Of a stretch of 64,000 nucleotides of DNA, positions 12,030-22,000 are shown piece after piece. The notes under the pieces were generated by a model. The model did no database searches and was not told the DNA's origin. It saw only the letters and a list, made by a program, of their open reading frames with translations. Within the stretch, counting starts at the first letter, position 1. Every line of letters starts with the position of its first letter. The position numbers were made by a program, and so were the translations under genes. Source of the DNA: Amaranthus tricolor (lineage: Eukaryota; Streptophyta; Magnoliopsida; Caryophyllales; Amaranthaceae); the NCBI RefSeq assembly GCF_026212465.1, contig NC_080051.1, forward strand, positions 335,001-399,000, read 5' to 3'.

Positions 12030-15000
12030 ATGAATAACGAGGAAAAATTTGATGCATTGTTCAACATGGTATCCCAATTAAAAATGGCTGTCACAGAGAT
12101 ACAAAATAATACATCACCACAACCATTACATGCATATTCACACCTTGACAGTGAGCATGGGAGAGAAGATAAAACCATACGTATTGATGTACCTGAATTT
12201 GATGGCACTACACATGATCCAGAGGTGTATATTGAATGGGAAAGGGGAGTGGAACGTTATTTTGAATTTAAGGACACACATCCAGAGCACCAATATAAGA
12301 TAGCAAAGGTCAAACTAACTAAGCTAGCTGCAACCTGGCTGGACGGTGTGCAAAGGCAAAGAACACGTGAGGAAAGACCTAAAATCCGTACATGGGAGAA
12401 ACTTAGGAAGTCCCTTCGAAGGAAATACATTCCAACCAATTACAAACAGCAACTGTACACCAAATGGAGCACCTTAAGGCAAGGGATTAGGTCTGTAGCA
12501 GAGTACATACAGGAGGGTGAACGGTTAACAGTGCTATGCAATATTGATGAACCTGCAGAATTAAGGTTGGGAAGGTTTTTAGGTGGCTTGAGAACAGACC
12601 TTAAGGAGAAAGTCGAGGTTATGCCAAACTTGACCTATGAGAGTGCCTGCAACAGTGCTTTGATGTTCGAGAAGGCAGCAAGCAGAAAGCATATGCAATC
12701 TACACAGACATTCCACAAAAACAAGGAAATCAGTGGCTTTAGGCAGCCTGCACAGCACTTTTCTGACCATAAGGGAGCACAACAATATACACCCATTACT
12801 AACAGTAGGTCTACTGCACAGAAGCTGCCTGACAGTAAGAGTACACAATCCCATTTTGCTCCAGCTAGTTCTCACATAGAAAGACCAACCAATGCCAAGG
12901 ATAAAGACGTAAACCCTAGAGATGTCATATGTTTTAAGTGTCATGGGCACGGTCACTATAAGAGAAATTGTCCCAACGCACGCGCCTTTACACAAAGAGA
13001 TTGGGAAGCAATTAATAGTAGGAAAGGACCAAGGGCTATGCTAGTGCACATAGAAGGCAAAGGGGAGGAAGTCATATTACCACCCACACCTGAGGATGAG
13101 TATGAGGGCTCCTTTAGAGTAAATAGCTATGGATACATGGAAAGACTGGAGGATACCACTGAGGGAAGTGAGGAAGAGGAGGACATAGAGCATGTTTACC
13201 CGGAGGAAGAGCTTCACAATCTATTGATCAGGAGAAACCTTCACACAGTCCCACAGGTCAAGAATTCAGACCAAAGAGAAAACATTTTTCAAACAAAATG
13301 TAAGATCGGGAATAAACTGTGTGATTTGATCATCGATGGAGGCAGTGAATCCAACTGTGTAAGCAAAGAGCTAGTCAAAACCTTAGGCTTAACCACTAGA
13401 TCTCACCCTCGACCTTACAAGCTAAGGTGGTTAGATGATAGTAAGGGGAATGCGGTTAGTAAACAATGTTTGGTGAGTTTTAGCATAGGCACATACCACG
13501 ACCAAGTGCTTTGCGATGTTTTAGCCATGGACGCTTGTCATGTTCTGCTCGGAAGACCATGGCAACATGATAGGAAAACTATACATAATGGCTTCACCAA
13601 TGTGTATTCCCTACGACACGAGGGTAAGACTAAGGAATTAATGCCACTACCACCTCACAAAGCCATACCCCCTACCAAAACCAAACCATCACCTACACAC
13701 TTGATAGGTAGGAAAGAGTGTGACAGAGAGCTACGATCAGGAAACATAGTGTTTATAATGTTTACTAAGGAATCCACTTCTGAACACACATCTGTTCATC
13801 CAACTGTGCAAAGATTGATAGAGGAGTTCAAGGATGTGTTTCCAGATGACCTACCCCAAGGTTTACCACCTATCAGGGGCATTGAGCATCAAATAGATCT
13901 AATACCCGGGGCACCTATACCCAATAGACCAGCTTACAGGACAAACCCTACTGAGGCTACAGAGTTACAAAGACAAGTAGAAGAGTTGTTAGCCAGGGGA
14001 TATGTAAGGGAAAGTCTGAGTCCATGTGCCGTACCTACACTCTTAGTCCCAAAAAAAGATGGATCATGGCGAATGTGTGTAGATAGCAGGAGTGTGAATA
14101 ACATTACTGTCAAGTATAGATTCCCTATGCCTAGACTAGATGACATGCTAGATGAATTAGCAGGAGCATGCTGGTTTAGCAAGATCGATCTTAGGAGTGG
14201 CTATCACCAGATACGGATGAGAGAAGGTGATGAGTGGAAAACGGCATTTAAAACCAAATATGGACTATATGAGTGGTTGGTAATGCCCTTTGGGTTAACC
14301 GGAGCCCCAAGCACATTTATGCGGCTGATGAACGAGGTGTTAAGACCTTTTCTTGGGAAATTTGTGGTTGTATACTTGGATGATATCTTGATTTATAGTG
14401 TAACTGTCAACAAACACTTTGAGCACCTTCGGCGATTGTTTGACGTTTTGAGGAAACAAAAACTTTATGGAAAATTAGAGAAATGTGCTTTCATGATGCC
14501 TGAGGTTAATTTTCTAGGATTTATAATTGGGAAGGACGGAGTTAAGGTAGACCCTGTGAAGATAGAGGCAATTAGCACCTGGCCCACACCTACATCCATT
14601 ACACAAGTGAGATCTTTTCACGGGTTAGCATCATTCTATAGACGATTCATCAAAAATTTTAGCACCATCATGTCACCCTTAACTGAATGTACCAAACAAG
14701 GTACCTTTGTGTGGACTACTGAGGCACAGGCCGCTTTTGAGCATATTAAGGAGTTGATGTGTAAAGCACCCATTTTGAGACTACCCGATTTCACCAAACC
14801 TTTCGAGGTTGAGTGTGACGCTAGTGGGAAAGGGATAGGGGCTGTATTACTCCAAGAAGGGAGACCTGTCGCTTATTTTAGTGAAAAACTAAATGGGAGT
14901 AGACTTAACTATTCTACCTACGACAGAGAGTTTTATGCTATAGTAAGGGCACTAGAAACATGGTCACACTACCTAAAGGTTCAACCCTTTATCCTACACT

Positions 15001-16928
15001 CAGACCACGAATCACTTAAGCACATCAATGGCCAAAGTAAGTTAAATTCTAGACATGGCAAGTGGGTAGAGTTCCTTCAATCTTTCACATTTTCAGCTAA
15101 GTATAAGGCAGGGAAGGCAAATATTGTAGCTGATGCTCTAAGTAGAAGATATCATTTATTAGCTATATTGGAAGCCAAAATTTTAGGCTTCGAGATGATT
15201 AAGCCCTTATACCTCGAGGACCCTGAGTTAAGAGATTTATATGTTGAGTGCACACAGGGGCCACATGGACCTTTCTACATACAAGATGGATTCCTATTTA
15301 AAAACAATAGGTTGTGCATACCTAGATCACCATTGAGGCACATCTTGGTCAAAGAAGTACATGAGGGCACATTAGCAGGCCATTTTGGCATTCAAAAAAC
15401 ATTAGACATGCTCGCACAACATTTCTTTTGGCCTAAAATGCTAGGCACAGTGGGCAAGCACATATTGAGATGTGAGGTTTGCGTGAGAGCTAAACTGACT
15501 TTTCACAAAGGCGAATATAGACCCCTCCCTGTTGCTAATCATCCATGGGAACACGTAAGTATGGATTTTATTGTAGCCCTACCTCGAACCGCAAGGGGCA
15601 AAGATGCCATCATGGTTGTAGTAGATCGATTTTCGAAAATGGCACACTTCATACCTTGCACCAAGACTAGTGATGCTAGACATATCGCCAAATTGTACTT
15701 TAATGAGATCATTAGATTACATGGCATACCTCAAAGTATTGTTAGTGATAGGGACTCAAAATTCTTGAGCACTTTTTGGACTAGTTTATGGCATATGATG
15801 GGCACCAAGTTGTTGTTTAGCACCGCATACCATCCTCAAACGGATGGGCAAACCGAGGTAACGAATAGGACATTAGGAAACATACTACGCACATTAGTTA
15901 AAAAAAACACAAAGGATTGGGATGACAAGTTGCCACACGCTGAGTTTGCATATAATAGATGTCCAAGCTTGACTACCAAATACTCACCTTTTGAATGCGT
16001 GTATGGCTTTAACCCTTTGACTCCTACTACCTTAGTTCATTTGCCATTGCAGGACAGAGGAGCATGGAACGCTGAGAAACAAATCACTGCAGCACAGCAT
16101 ATACACACGCAAGTACAGCAGAACATCATGCATGCTAATGACCAATACAAGAGGAAAACAGACAGGGCCTTCAAAGAGAAACGGCATTTCAAAGTTGGAG
16201 ACTATGTCTGGGTACATCTACGCAAAGAGAGATTTCCCAAACAAAGAAGCAACAAGTTGAAACCAAAAGCAGATGGTCCATTTCAGATAATAGCCAAAGC
16301 AGGTGACAATGCTTATACATTGGATCTGCCAGCTGCTTATGGTGTATCACCCACATTCAATATCGGTGATCTAGCACCTTACTATGAAGACTCCGAATTG
16401 AGGACAATTCGTTTTCAAGAAGGGGGGATTGAGCCAAGTCAAGACTCAGGCTCAGAGGGCAACAACGCAGGCCAAGAACACCCAAGCAACATCATGAGCA
16501 ACACACTTGAAGTGTTTGAATCATCACCTGCACTTACTGATTCAGCTTCAACATCAAGTAAAGACTTCCAAATCAATACCCAAGGAAGTGATACAATAAT
16601 TAAGGAAGATCAAAGGCAACTAATTATATCAACAACAAGCCCAAAAGGCACAGCATACGCCACTGACCAAGACAAATCAGACAATCAGCAGCTACTCCAT
16701 GAACCCGCTGACCAGGCCACCTTGATGGACGTCCACAGATGCAAGCTGAACCGGTGTGATGACGTGGAGGGCATAAATGGAATCTCCACACATGGACCCA
16801 GCTGCCATGGTCCAAGAACATTATTGGAAGTCATCAAAGAAGGGCTGAAATCCAAGCCCAAGGTCGCCCAGACGCAAGAACAAACCAGCAGCATCATACC
16901 AGCTGCTGAGTATTCTGTTTTGTGTTAA
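12030..16928 (+). CDS. Element A gag-pol polyprotein
   Basis: The protein is 1632 aa from the chosen ATG, which begins MNNEEKFD. An in-frame ATG 12 codons upstream (11994) would add a hydrophobic, unlikely extension. Domain order: retrotransposon gag (about 45-200); CCHC zinc knuckle (C301, C304, H309, C314); aspartic protease with IDGGS (D436); reverse transcriptase with YLDD (782-785); RNase H (D930, D992); integrase with an HHCC finger (H1111, C1148, C1151) and catalytic D1179, D1240, E1276 (D-X35-E); then a GPY/F-like module at about 1415. All catalytic residues are present and the frame is unbroken, so it could be active. The last 165 or so residues, from about 1468, are encoded inside the 3' LTR. 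They are rich in Ser, Gln and Asp and include the motif HGPSCHGPRTLLEV. No canonical chromodomain is recognised. Gag would form the particle; pol would copy and integrate the element. Confidence 0.96.
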   Translation: MNNEEKFDALFNMVSQLKMAVTEIQNNTSPQPLHAYSHLDSEHGREDKTIRIDVPEFDGTTHDPEVYIEWERGVERYFEFKDTHPEHQYKIAKVKLTKLAATWLDGVQRQRTREERPKIRTWEKLRKSLRRKYIPTNYKQQLYTKWSTLRQGIRSVAEYIQEGERLTVLCNIDEPAELRLGRFLGGLRTDLKEKVEVMPNLTYESACNSALMFEKAASRKHMQSTQTFHKNKEISGFRQPAQHFSDHKGAQQYTPITNSRSTAQKLPDSKSTQSHFAPASSHIERPTNAKDKDVNPRDVICFKCHGHGHYKRNCPNARAFTQRDWEAINSRKGPRAMLVHIEGKGEEVILPPTPEDEYEGSFRVNSYGYMERLEDTTEGSEEEEDIEHVYPEEELHNLLIRRNLHTVPQVKNSDQRENIFQTKCKIGNKLCDLIIDGGSESNCVSKELVKTLGLTTRSHPRPYKLRWLDDSKGNAVSKQCLVSFSIGTYHDQVLCDVLAMDACHVLLGRPWQHDRKTIHNGFTNVYSLRHEGKTKELMPLPPHKAIPPTKTKPSPTHLIGRKECDRELRSGNIVFIMFTKESTSEHTSVHPTVQRLIEEFKDVFPDDLPQGLPPIRGIEHQIDLIPGAPIPNRPAYRTNPTEATELQRQVEELLARGYVRESLSPCAVPTLLVPKKDGSWRMCVDSRSVNNITVKYRFPMPRLDDMLDELAGACWFSKIDLRSGYHQIRMREGDEWKTAFKTKYGLYEWLVMPFGLTGAPSTFMRLMNEVLRPFLGKFVVVYLDDILIYSVTVNKHFEHLRRLFDVLRKQKLYGKLEKCAFMMPEVNFLGFIIGKDGVKVDPVKIEAISTWPTPTSITQVRSFHGLASFYRRFIKNFSTIMSPLTECTKQGTFVWTTEAQAAFEHIKELMCKAPILRLPDFTKPFEVECDASGKGIGAVLLQEGRPVAYFSEKLNGSRLNYSTYDREFYAIVRALETWSHYLKVQPFILHSDHESLKHINGQSKLNSRHGKWVEFLQSFTFSAKYKAGKANIVADALSRRYHLLAILEAKILGFEMIKPLYLEDPELRDLYVECTQGPHGPFYIQDGFLFKNNRLCIPRSPLRHILVKEVHEGTLAGHFGIQKTLDMLAQHFFWPKMLGTVGKHILRCEVCVRAKLTFHKGEYRPLPVANHPWEHVSMDFIVALPRTARGKDAIMVVVDRFSKMAHFIPCTKTSDARHIAKLYFNEIIRLHGIPQSIVSDRDSKFLSTFWTSLWHMMGTKLLFSTAYHPQTDGQTEVTNRTLGNILRTLVKKNTKDWDDKLPHAEFAYNRCPSLTTKYSPFECVYGFNPLTPTTLVHLPLQDRGAWNAEKQITAAQHIHTQVQQNIMHANDQYKRKTDRAFKEKRHFKVGDYVWVHLRKERFPKQRSNKLKPKADGPFQIIAKAGDNAYTLDLPAAYGVSPTFNIGDLAPYYEDSELRTIRFQEGGIEPSQDSGSEGNNAGQEHPSNIMSNTLEVFESSPALTDSASTSSKDFQINTQGSDTIIKEDQRQLIISTTSPKGTAYATDQDKSDNQQLLHEPADQATLMDVHRCKLNRCDDVEGINGISTHGPSCHGPRTLLEVIKEGLKSKPKVAQTQEQTSSIIPAAEYSVLC
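16417..16428 (+). promoter_or_regulatory. Element A polypurine tract
   Basis: AAGAAGGGGGGA lies one base before the 3' LTR, inside the gag-pol frame. It is the expected primer for plus-strand DNA synthesis. Confidence 0.9.
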
Positions 16929-17367
16929 TTAAGGCGTAAGTATGCACACGCGCCTGATTATGACCGTTATAACCGTTAAGACCTCCTTGTATTGGACTTA
17001 GCCTTGATTCCTAGCATTATATATAGTAGTGATCATCATTGTATTGAACATTATTGATGCTTAATGAAAGTTTTCTTCTCAAAAATTCAGTGTTTGAATT
17101 TTTACAATTGCGTTGCAATTGGGGTTACTAGGGCCAGTTTTGCCCTTGGTGTGTGTGTGAACCTTGATCAGTCTTCAAGGCCACGCTGCACTTATCCAAG
17201 AACAATTGATCATTCCCTTGATTTATCAACGGAATTTATCATTGTTGCAGTGACAAGAGGCTTGGTAGTCCAACTCTTGGCAAGGCATTGTGAGAACAAT
17301 CTTGGAATATCCTTCGTCACTTTATAATCATACGTTTTTGTTGCAATTACCAAGCGTATTTGGATCA
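16430..17367 (+). repeat. Element A 3' LTR
   Basis: This is a 938-bp copy of 10168-11105. Its first 499 bp are coding: gag-pol stops at 16928. The TATATATA box is at 17018-17025. It ends GGATCA, followed by the TCAAT duplication. Confidence 0.96.
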
Positions 17368-17834
17368 TCAATGAAGAATGAACAAGGATCAATGATCAAA
17401 GAAGAATGAACGATGAAGAATGAACAAGGATCAATGATCAATGAAGAATGAACGATGAAGAATGAACAAGGAGTAATGGTCAATGACGAATAAACGATGA
17501 AGAATGAACAAGGATCAATGATCAATGACGAATGAACGATGAAGAATGAACAAGGATCAATGATCAATGAAAAATGAACAAGGATCAATGATCAATGACG
17601 AATGAACGATGAAGAATGAACAAGCATCAATGATCAATGAAGAATGAACAAGGATCAATGGTCAATGACGAATGAACGATGAAGAATGAACAAGGATCAA
17701 TGATCAATGAAGAATGAACGATGAAGAATGAAAAAGGATTAATGGTCAATGACGAATGAACGATGAAGAATGAACAAGGATCTATGATCAATGACGAATG
17801 AACGATGAAGAATGAACAAGGATCAATGATCAAT
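17368..17834. repeat. Satellite between elements A and B1
   Basis: These 467 bp of 42-bp monomers complete higher-order unit 2. They carry the diagnostic CAAGCATCAATG and GGATCTATGATC blocks that also precede B2, B3 and B5, and end with TCAAT, the left target duplication of B1. Confidence 0.96.
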
Positions 17835-19003
17835 TGATATAGATTGGTATGCCTCAAAACAAAACCAAGCTATAAGCACACGTAGTTTGCTGTTTTCGTT
17901 TAATGAATTTGTTTTTGTGATTTTTGTGGTTTTATAACAAGGGAAAAATGAAATGTATGTGTTGATTTTTCAAACTGAAAATGGCTTGCCAAAGGTTGCT
18001 TCGATACAGATACACCACGAAACAAATCTAAGGGCTCCTAAGAACACATTCAAACTTTAGCCAAAAGTATGAAAAGCATAGGAACTTCAAATTACTTAAA
18101 CTAATCCAAGTTAAAGTAAATTGCAAATAAGAACAAGGAAAATTGCTCAAAGGGTTGTGTTTGTATTATGCAAGCTGAATGCCTTCATTACATGAACTAC
18201 AAGCCTATTTATACTAAAAGGAAATCAGCCCAACAAAAAATAAATAAAAAAAAAAAAAAAATTAAATTAAAAAGCAAAAAAATCAGAATGTTGCTTGTTT
18301 CTTAACGGCTAGGAATCCACTTGCAAGTCCACTTGCAAGTTGCATCTTACAATCTTCTATGGAAATAATTAGGCTATTTTGTAGTGCATAGCTATATCTT
18401 ACAAAGTCTTCATAGGCTATTTTCTAGGCTGATTTGTTTTTTGTAGAAAAGATCTTCATGTAATAATGAACCAAAATCAGATTTCCCAACGGCTGAATTC
18501 TTGTATGATTTGCAAATATCTTCATATGTCCTTGGTTTATTTGCTGTCTCAAACAACTTGATTTTGCTAAATATATTTTTTTAATCTTCCACTTGCTGAA
18601 CCTTCATATTTATATTCTTCATATTTCCTTGGTTTATTTGCTTGATATTTTCAGCTGCTTGCTTGCGTTTCAATCGCATAATATTCGACCCATGAGCAAA
18701 ATTAAATACTAAACTCAAATAAAAGAAAAGTACAACTCGACTAACTAAGCATGAGAAATGATTAAGCTTGATCCTAAACCTGGCTTAAATCATTTCGAAG
18801 AAAACAAAAGACCCAAATACTCGAAATAAAATAAACGACTTAAATAATAAAACGACCCAAAAAAAAAAAAGAAGACTTAGTTTATGACTACGAAATTAAA
18901 GGATTTCAGTTTTGGACCTTGAATTTTAGCGTCTTCCATTTGATGCATCATTATATTGATCTTGGCTAGCTCAGCAGAACTAGATGTAGGTGATCCTACA
19001 TCA
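17835..19003 (-). repeat. B1 3' LTR (left copy)
   Basis: The LTR is 1169 bp. A TATA box (TATAAATA on the minus strand) lies at 18206-18213. The A-runs at about 18246 and 18859 are 16 and 12 bases, one base shorter each than in the other B LTRs. Positions 18877-19003 encode the last residues of gag-pol. Confidence 0.95.
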
Positions 19004-22000
19004 TCCTCCCCTTCTTTGGAAAAGCTTGACCTCAAGCTTGGTAACATGTCCTCCTCATGAAATGTAATCAAATCTGCAACATTGAAAGTAGAAGACACAC
19101 CATAGCTACTAGGTAGCTCTAGTTTGTAAGCATTGTCATTTACTTTTTCCAAAATTTCGAACGGTCCATCAATTCTAGCACTTAACTTTGATTTCCTTTG
19201 TGTGGGAAACCTATCCTTTCTCAAGTAAATCCATACTAAGTCACCTTCTTTGAAAATCACTTCTTTTCTCTTTTGGTCCACTTTCTCTTTAACCTTATTA
19301 TTCATTTTCTCAATCTTTTCCACAACTTGTTTATGCAACTTTTGGATCTCATTAGCTCTAGTCTCGGCATCATGGCTAAACTTCAAAGGTGTAGGAAAAG
19401 GCGTAAGATCTATAGGGGTTAAAGGATTAAGGCCATAAACTATAAAGAAAGGAGAAAAACCGGTGGTCTTGCTAGGAACTCGATTATAAGCAAATTCAGC
19501 ATGTGGTAGCAATTGTTCCCATTGTTTAGGATTCTTAGTAATGAGGGCACGCAACAAGGTTCCTAAGGTCCTATTGGTTACTTCGGTTTGTCCATCAGTC
19601 TGAGGGTGGCTAGAACTACTAAAGTTAAGCTTGGTTCCCATCTTTTTCCACAAAGTAAGCCAAAAATGACTAAGAAACTTTGAGTCTCTATCACTTACCA
19701 TACTTCTTGCTATCCCATGTAGTCTTACTATTTCTTTAAAATAAAGATTAGCAATGTTAACAGCATCATGTGTAGTATGACAAGGAATGAAATGGGCCAT
19801 CTTAGAAAACCTATCAACAACAACCATAATGGAATCCTTATTGTTAGAGGTTCTAGGTAGTCCGGTTATGAAGTCTAAGCTCACATCTTCCCATGGATTT
19901 TGTGGTGTAGGAAGAGGTTGGTAAAGACCTTGAGACGTTTTGTGGGCTTTGGCTTTTAGGCATTGCACACACCTCTTAATAATATGAATGACATCTTTAG
20001 CAAGTTTCGGCCAAAAGAAGGTCTCACTCACTAGAGCTATGGTCTTTTCTTCCCCAAAATGTCCTCCAAGTCCTCCCTCATGATATTCCTTAATTAAGGT
20101 CTCCCTAACACTATGTCTGGGCACACATAATTGATTACCTCGAAAGAGATATCCTTGAAAGAGGTAAAAAAGTCCTTGAGGTTTGTTATGACATTTTTCA
20201 AATATTTCTCCAAAATCAACATCATCAATATAACATTCTTTTAACAATTCCATCCCAACAACCTTAGTATTCAAAGTACTCAAAAGCAAGTATCTCCTAG
20301 ATAAAGCATCAGCTCCGGTGTTTAATTTACCCGCTTTGTGTTTAATGGTGAAATGAAAGGTTTGTAGGAACTCGACCCACTTAGCATGTCTAGATTGAAG
20401 TTTGTGTTGGCTTTGAATGAATTTTAAGGCCTCATGGTCAGAATGTAACACAAATTCTTTTGCAATCAAATAATGTCTCCAATGTTCTAAACATCTAATA
20501 ATAGCATAAAACTCTTTATCATAAGTAGAATACTTCCTTTTAGCATCATTGAGTTTTTCACTAAAGTAAGCAAGGGGTTTGTTGTTTTGAGTAAGAACAC
20601 CTCCAATACCTACCCCAGATGCGTCACATTCTACTTCAAAGATATCCTCAAAATTAGGCAAAGCTAGAACAGGTGCGGTGGTAAGTTTGTCTTTGATGGT
20701 GTCAAAGGCTGCTTGTGCTTTGGAATTCCATTCTATGGTCTTATGTTTTGTGAGTTCGGTGATAGGGGCCATGATTGAACTAAAGTTTGGGACAAACCTC
20801 CTATAAAAAGAAGCTAAACCATGAAATGATCTAACTTGGTGAATGGTGGTAGGAACAGGCCAGTCTCTAATAGCTTCAACTTTCTTTTCATCCGCTTTTA
20901 TCCCCTCAATTGACACAATAAACCCAAGAAATTTTACTGATTCCGAAAAGAATTGACACTTTTCCAAATTACCATACAATTTTTCTTTAGCCAATACACT
21001 AAAAACTTGATGCAAATGTTTAACATGCTCGTCTTCACTTTGACTATACACCAAGATATCATCAAAATAAACCACAACAAATTGACCCAAGAAAGGCTTT
21101 AAAGTTTGGTTCATAAGTCTCATAAAGGTAGAAGGTGCATTAGACAACCCAAAGGGCATGACTAACCATTCATAAAGTCCTTCTTTAGTTTTAAATGCGG
21201 TTTTCCATTCATCCCCTTCATAAATTCTAACTTGGTGATATCCACTCCTAAGGTCGATTTTAGAAAAAACTTTCGAACCATATAAATCATCTAACAAGTC
21301 ATTGAGTCTAGGTATTGGAAATCTATACTTGATGGTGATTCTATTAATGGCTCTACTGTCCACACACATCCTCATTTCTCCAGTTTTCTTAGGCACAAGT
21401 AAGGTAGGGACGGCACAAGGACTTATGGACTCTCTAATCAAACCTTTAGCTAACAATTCATCAACTTGTCTCCTAATTTCTTCGGTCTCTTTAGGATTAG
21501 TTCTATAGGCTGGTTTGTTAGGTAATGTGGAACCGGGAATGAAATCAATCTTATGTTGTATGTCCCTTTTTGGTGGAAGTCCATTAGGTATCTCAATAGG
21601 AAAAACATGCGCAAATTCATCAAGTAAAGGCACAAGCAAAGGGTGATCATGCAAAACAGATTCGGTTTCATCATTTAGCAATAACAATTCTTTTCGTTCC
21701 ACAAATTCATGTTGTTCACTTTTAAGTATAGGAATCAAAGAATGAAAATTTGTTAAAGTTGCTTGTAATTTAGAATTATGGCCAGGTGCATATGGAGCTA
21801 ACGTGATCTTTTTCTTATTTAAAACAAAAGTATGTGTATTTTTAAAGCCATCATGCATAACTTTTCTATCATATTGCCAAGGTCTTCCTAATAAAACATG
21901 ACATGCATCCATAGGTATAACATCACATAAAAGACTCTCCTTATAACTATTGCCTATTGAAAACGATAGTAAAACTTGAGAGTTTACAGGAATACCTTTG

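Larger units (their letters stand above)
10168..17367 (+). mobile_element. Element A: complete Ty3/gypsy LTR retrotransposon (CRM-like)
   Basis: This is a 7200-bp element with two 938-bp LTRs that begin TGAGCC and end GGATCA. It carries an initiator-Met primer site two bases after the 5' LTR, one long gag-pol frame and a polypurine tract before the 3' LTR. It is flanked by TCAAT at 10163-10167 and 17368-17372. I found no differences between the LTRs by eye, which suggests a recent insertion. It lies in satellite unit 2, and equivalent positions in other units are empty. Gene order (RT, RNase H, integrase) places it in Ty3/gypsy. The CRM assignment is inferred from the reading frame entering the LTR and the absence of a canonical chromodomain. 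Confidence 0.97.

Noticed and set aside
12030..16928. Endogenous pararetrovirus or Ty1/copia origin of the polyproteins
   Set aside because: Integrase follows RNase H (Ty3/gypsy order), the integrase is complete, and the elements have LTRs with target duplications. No movement or coat protein is present.
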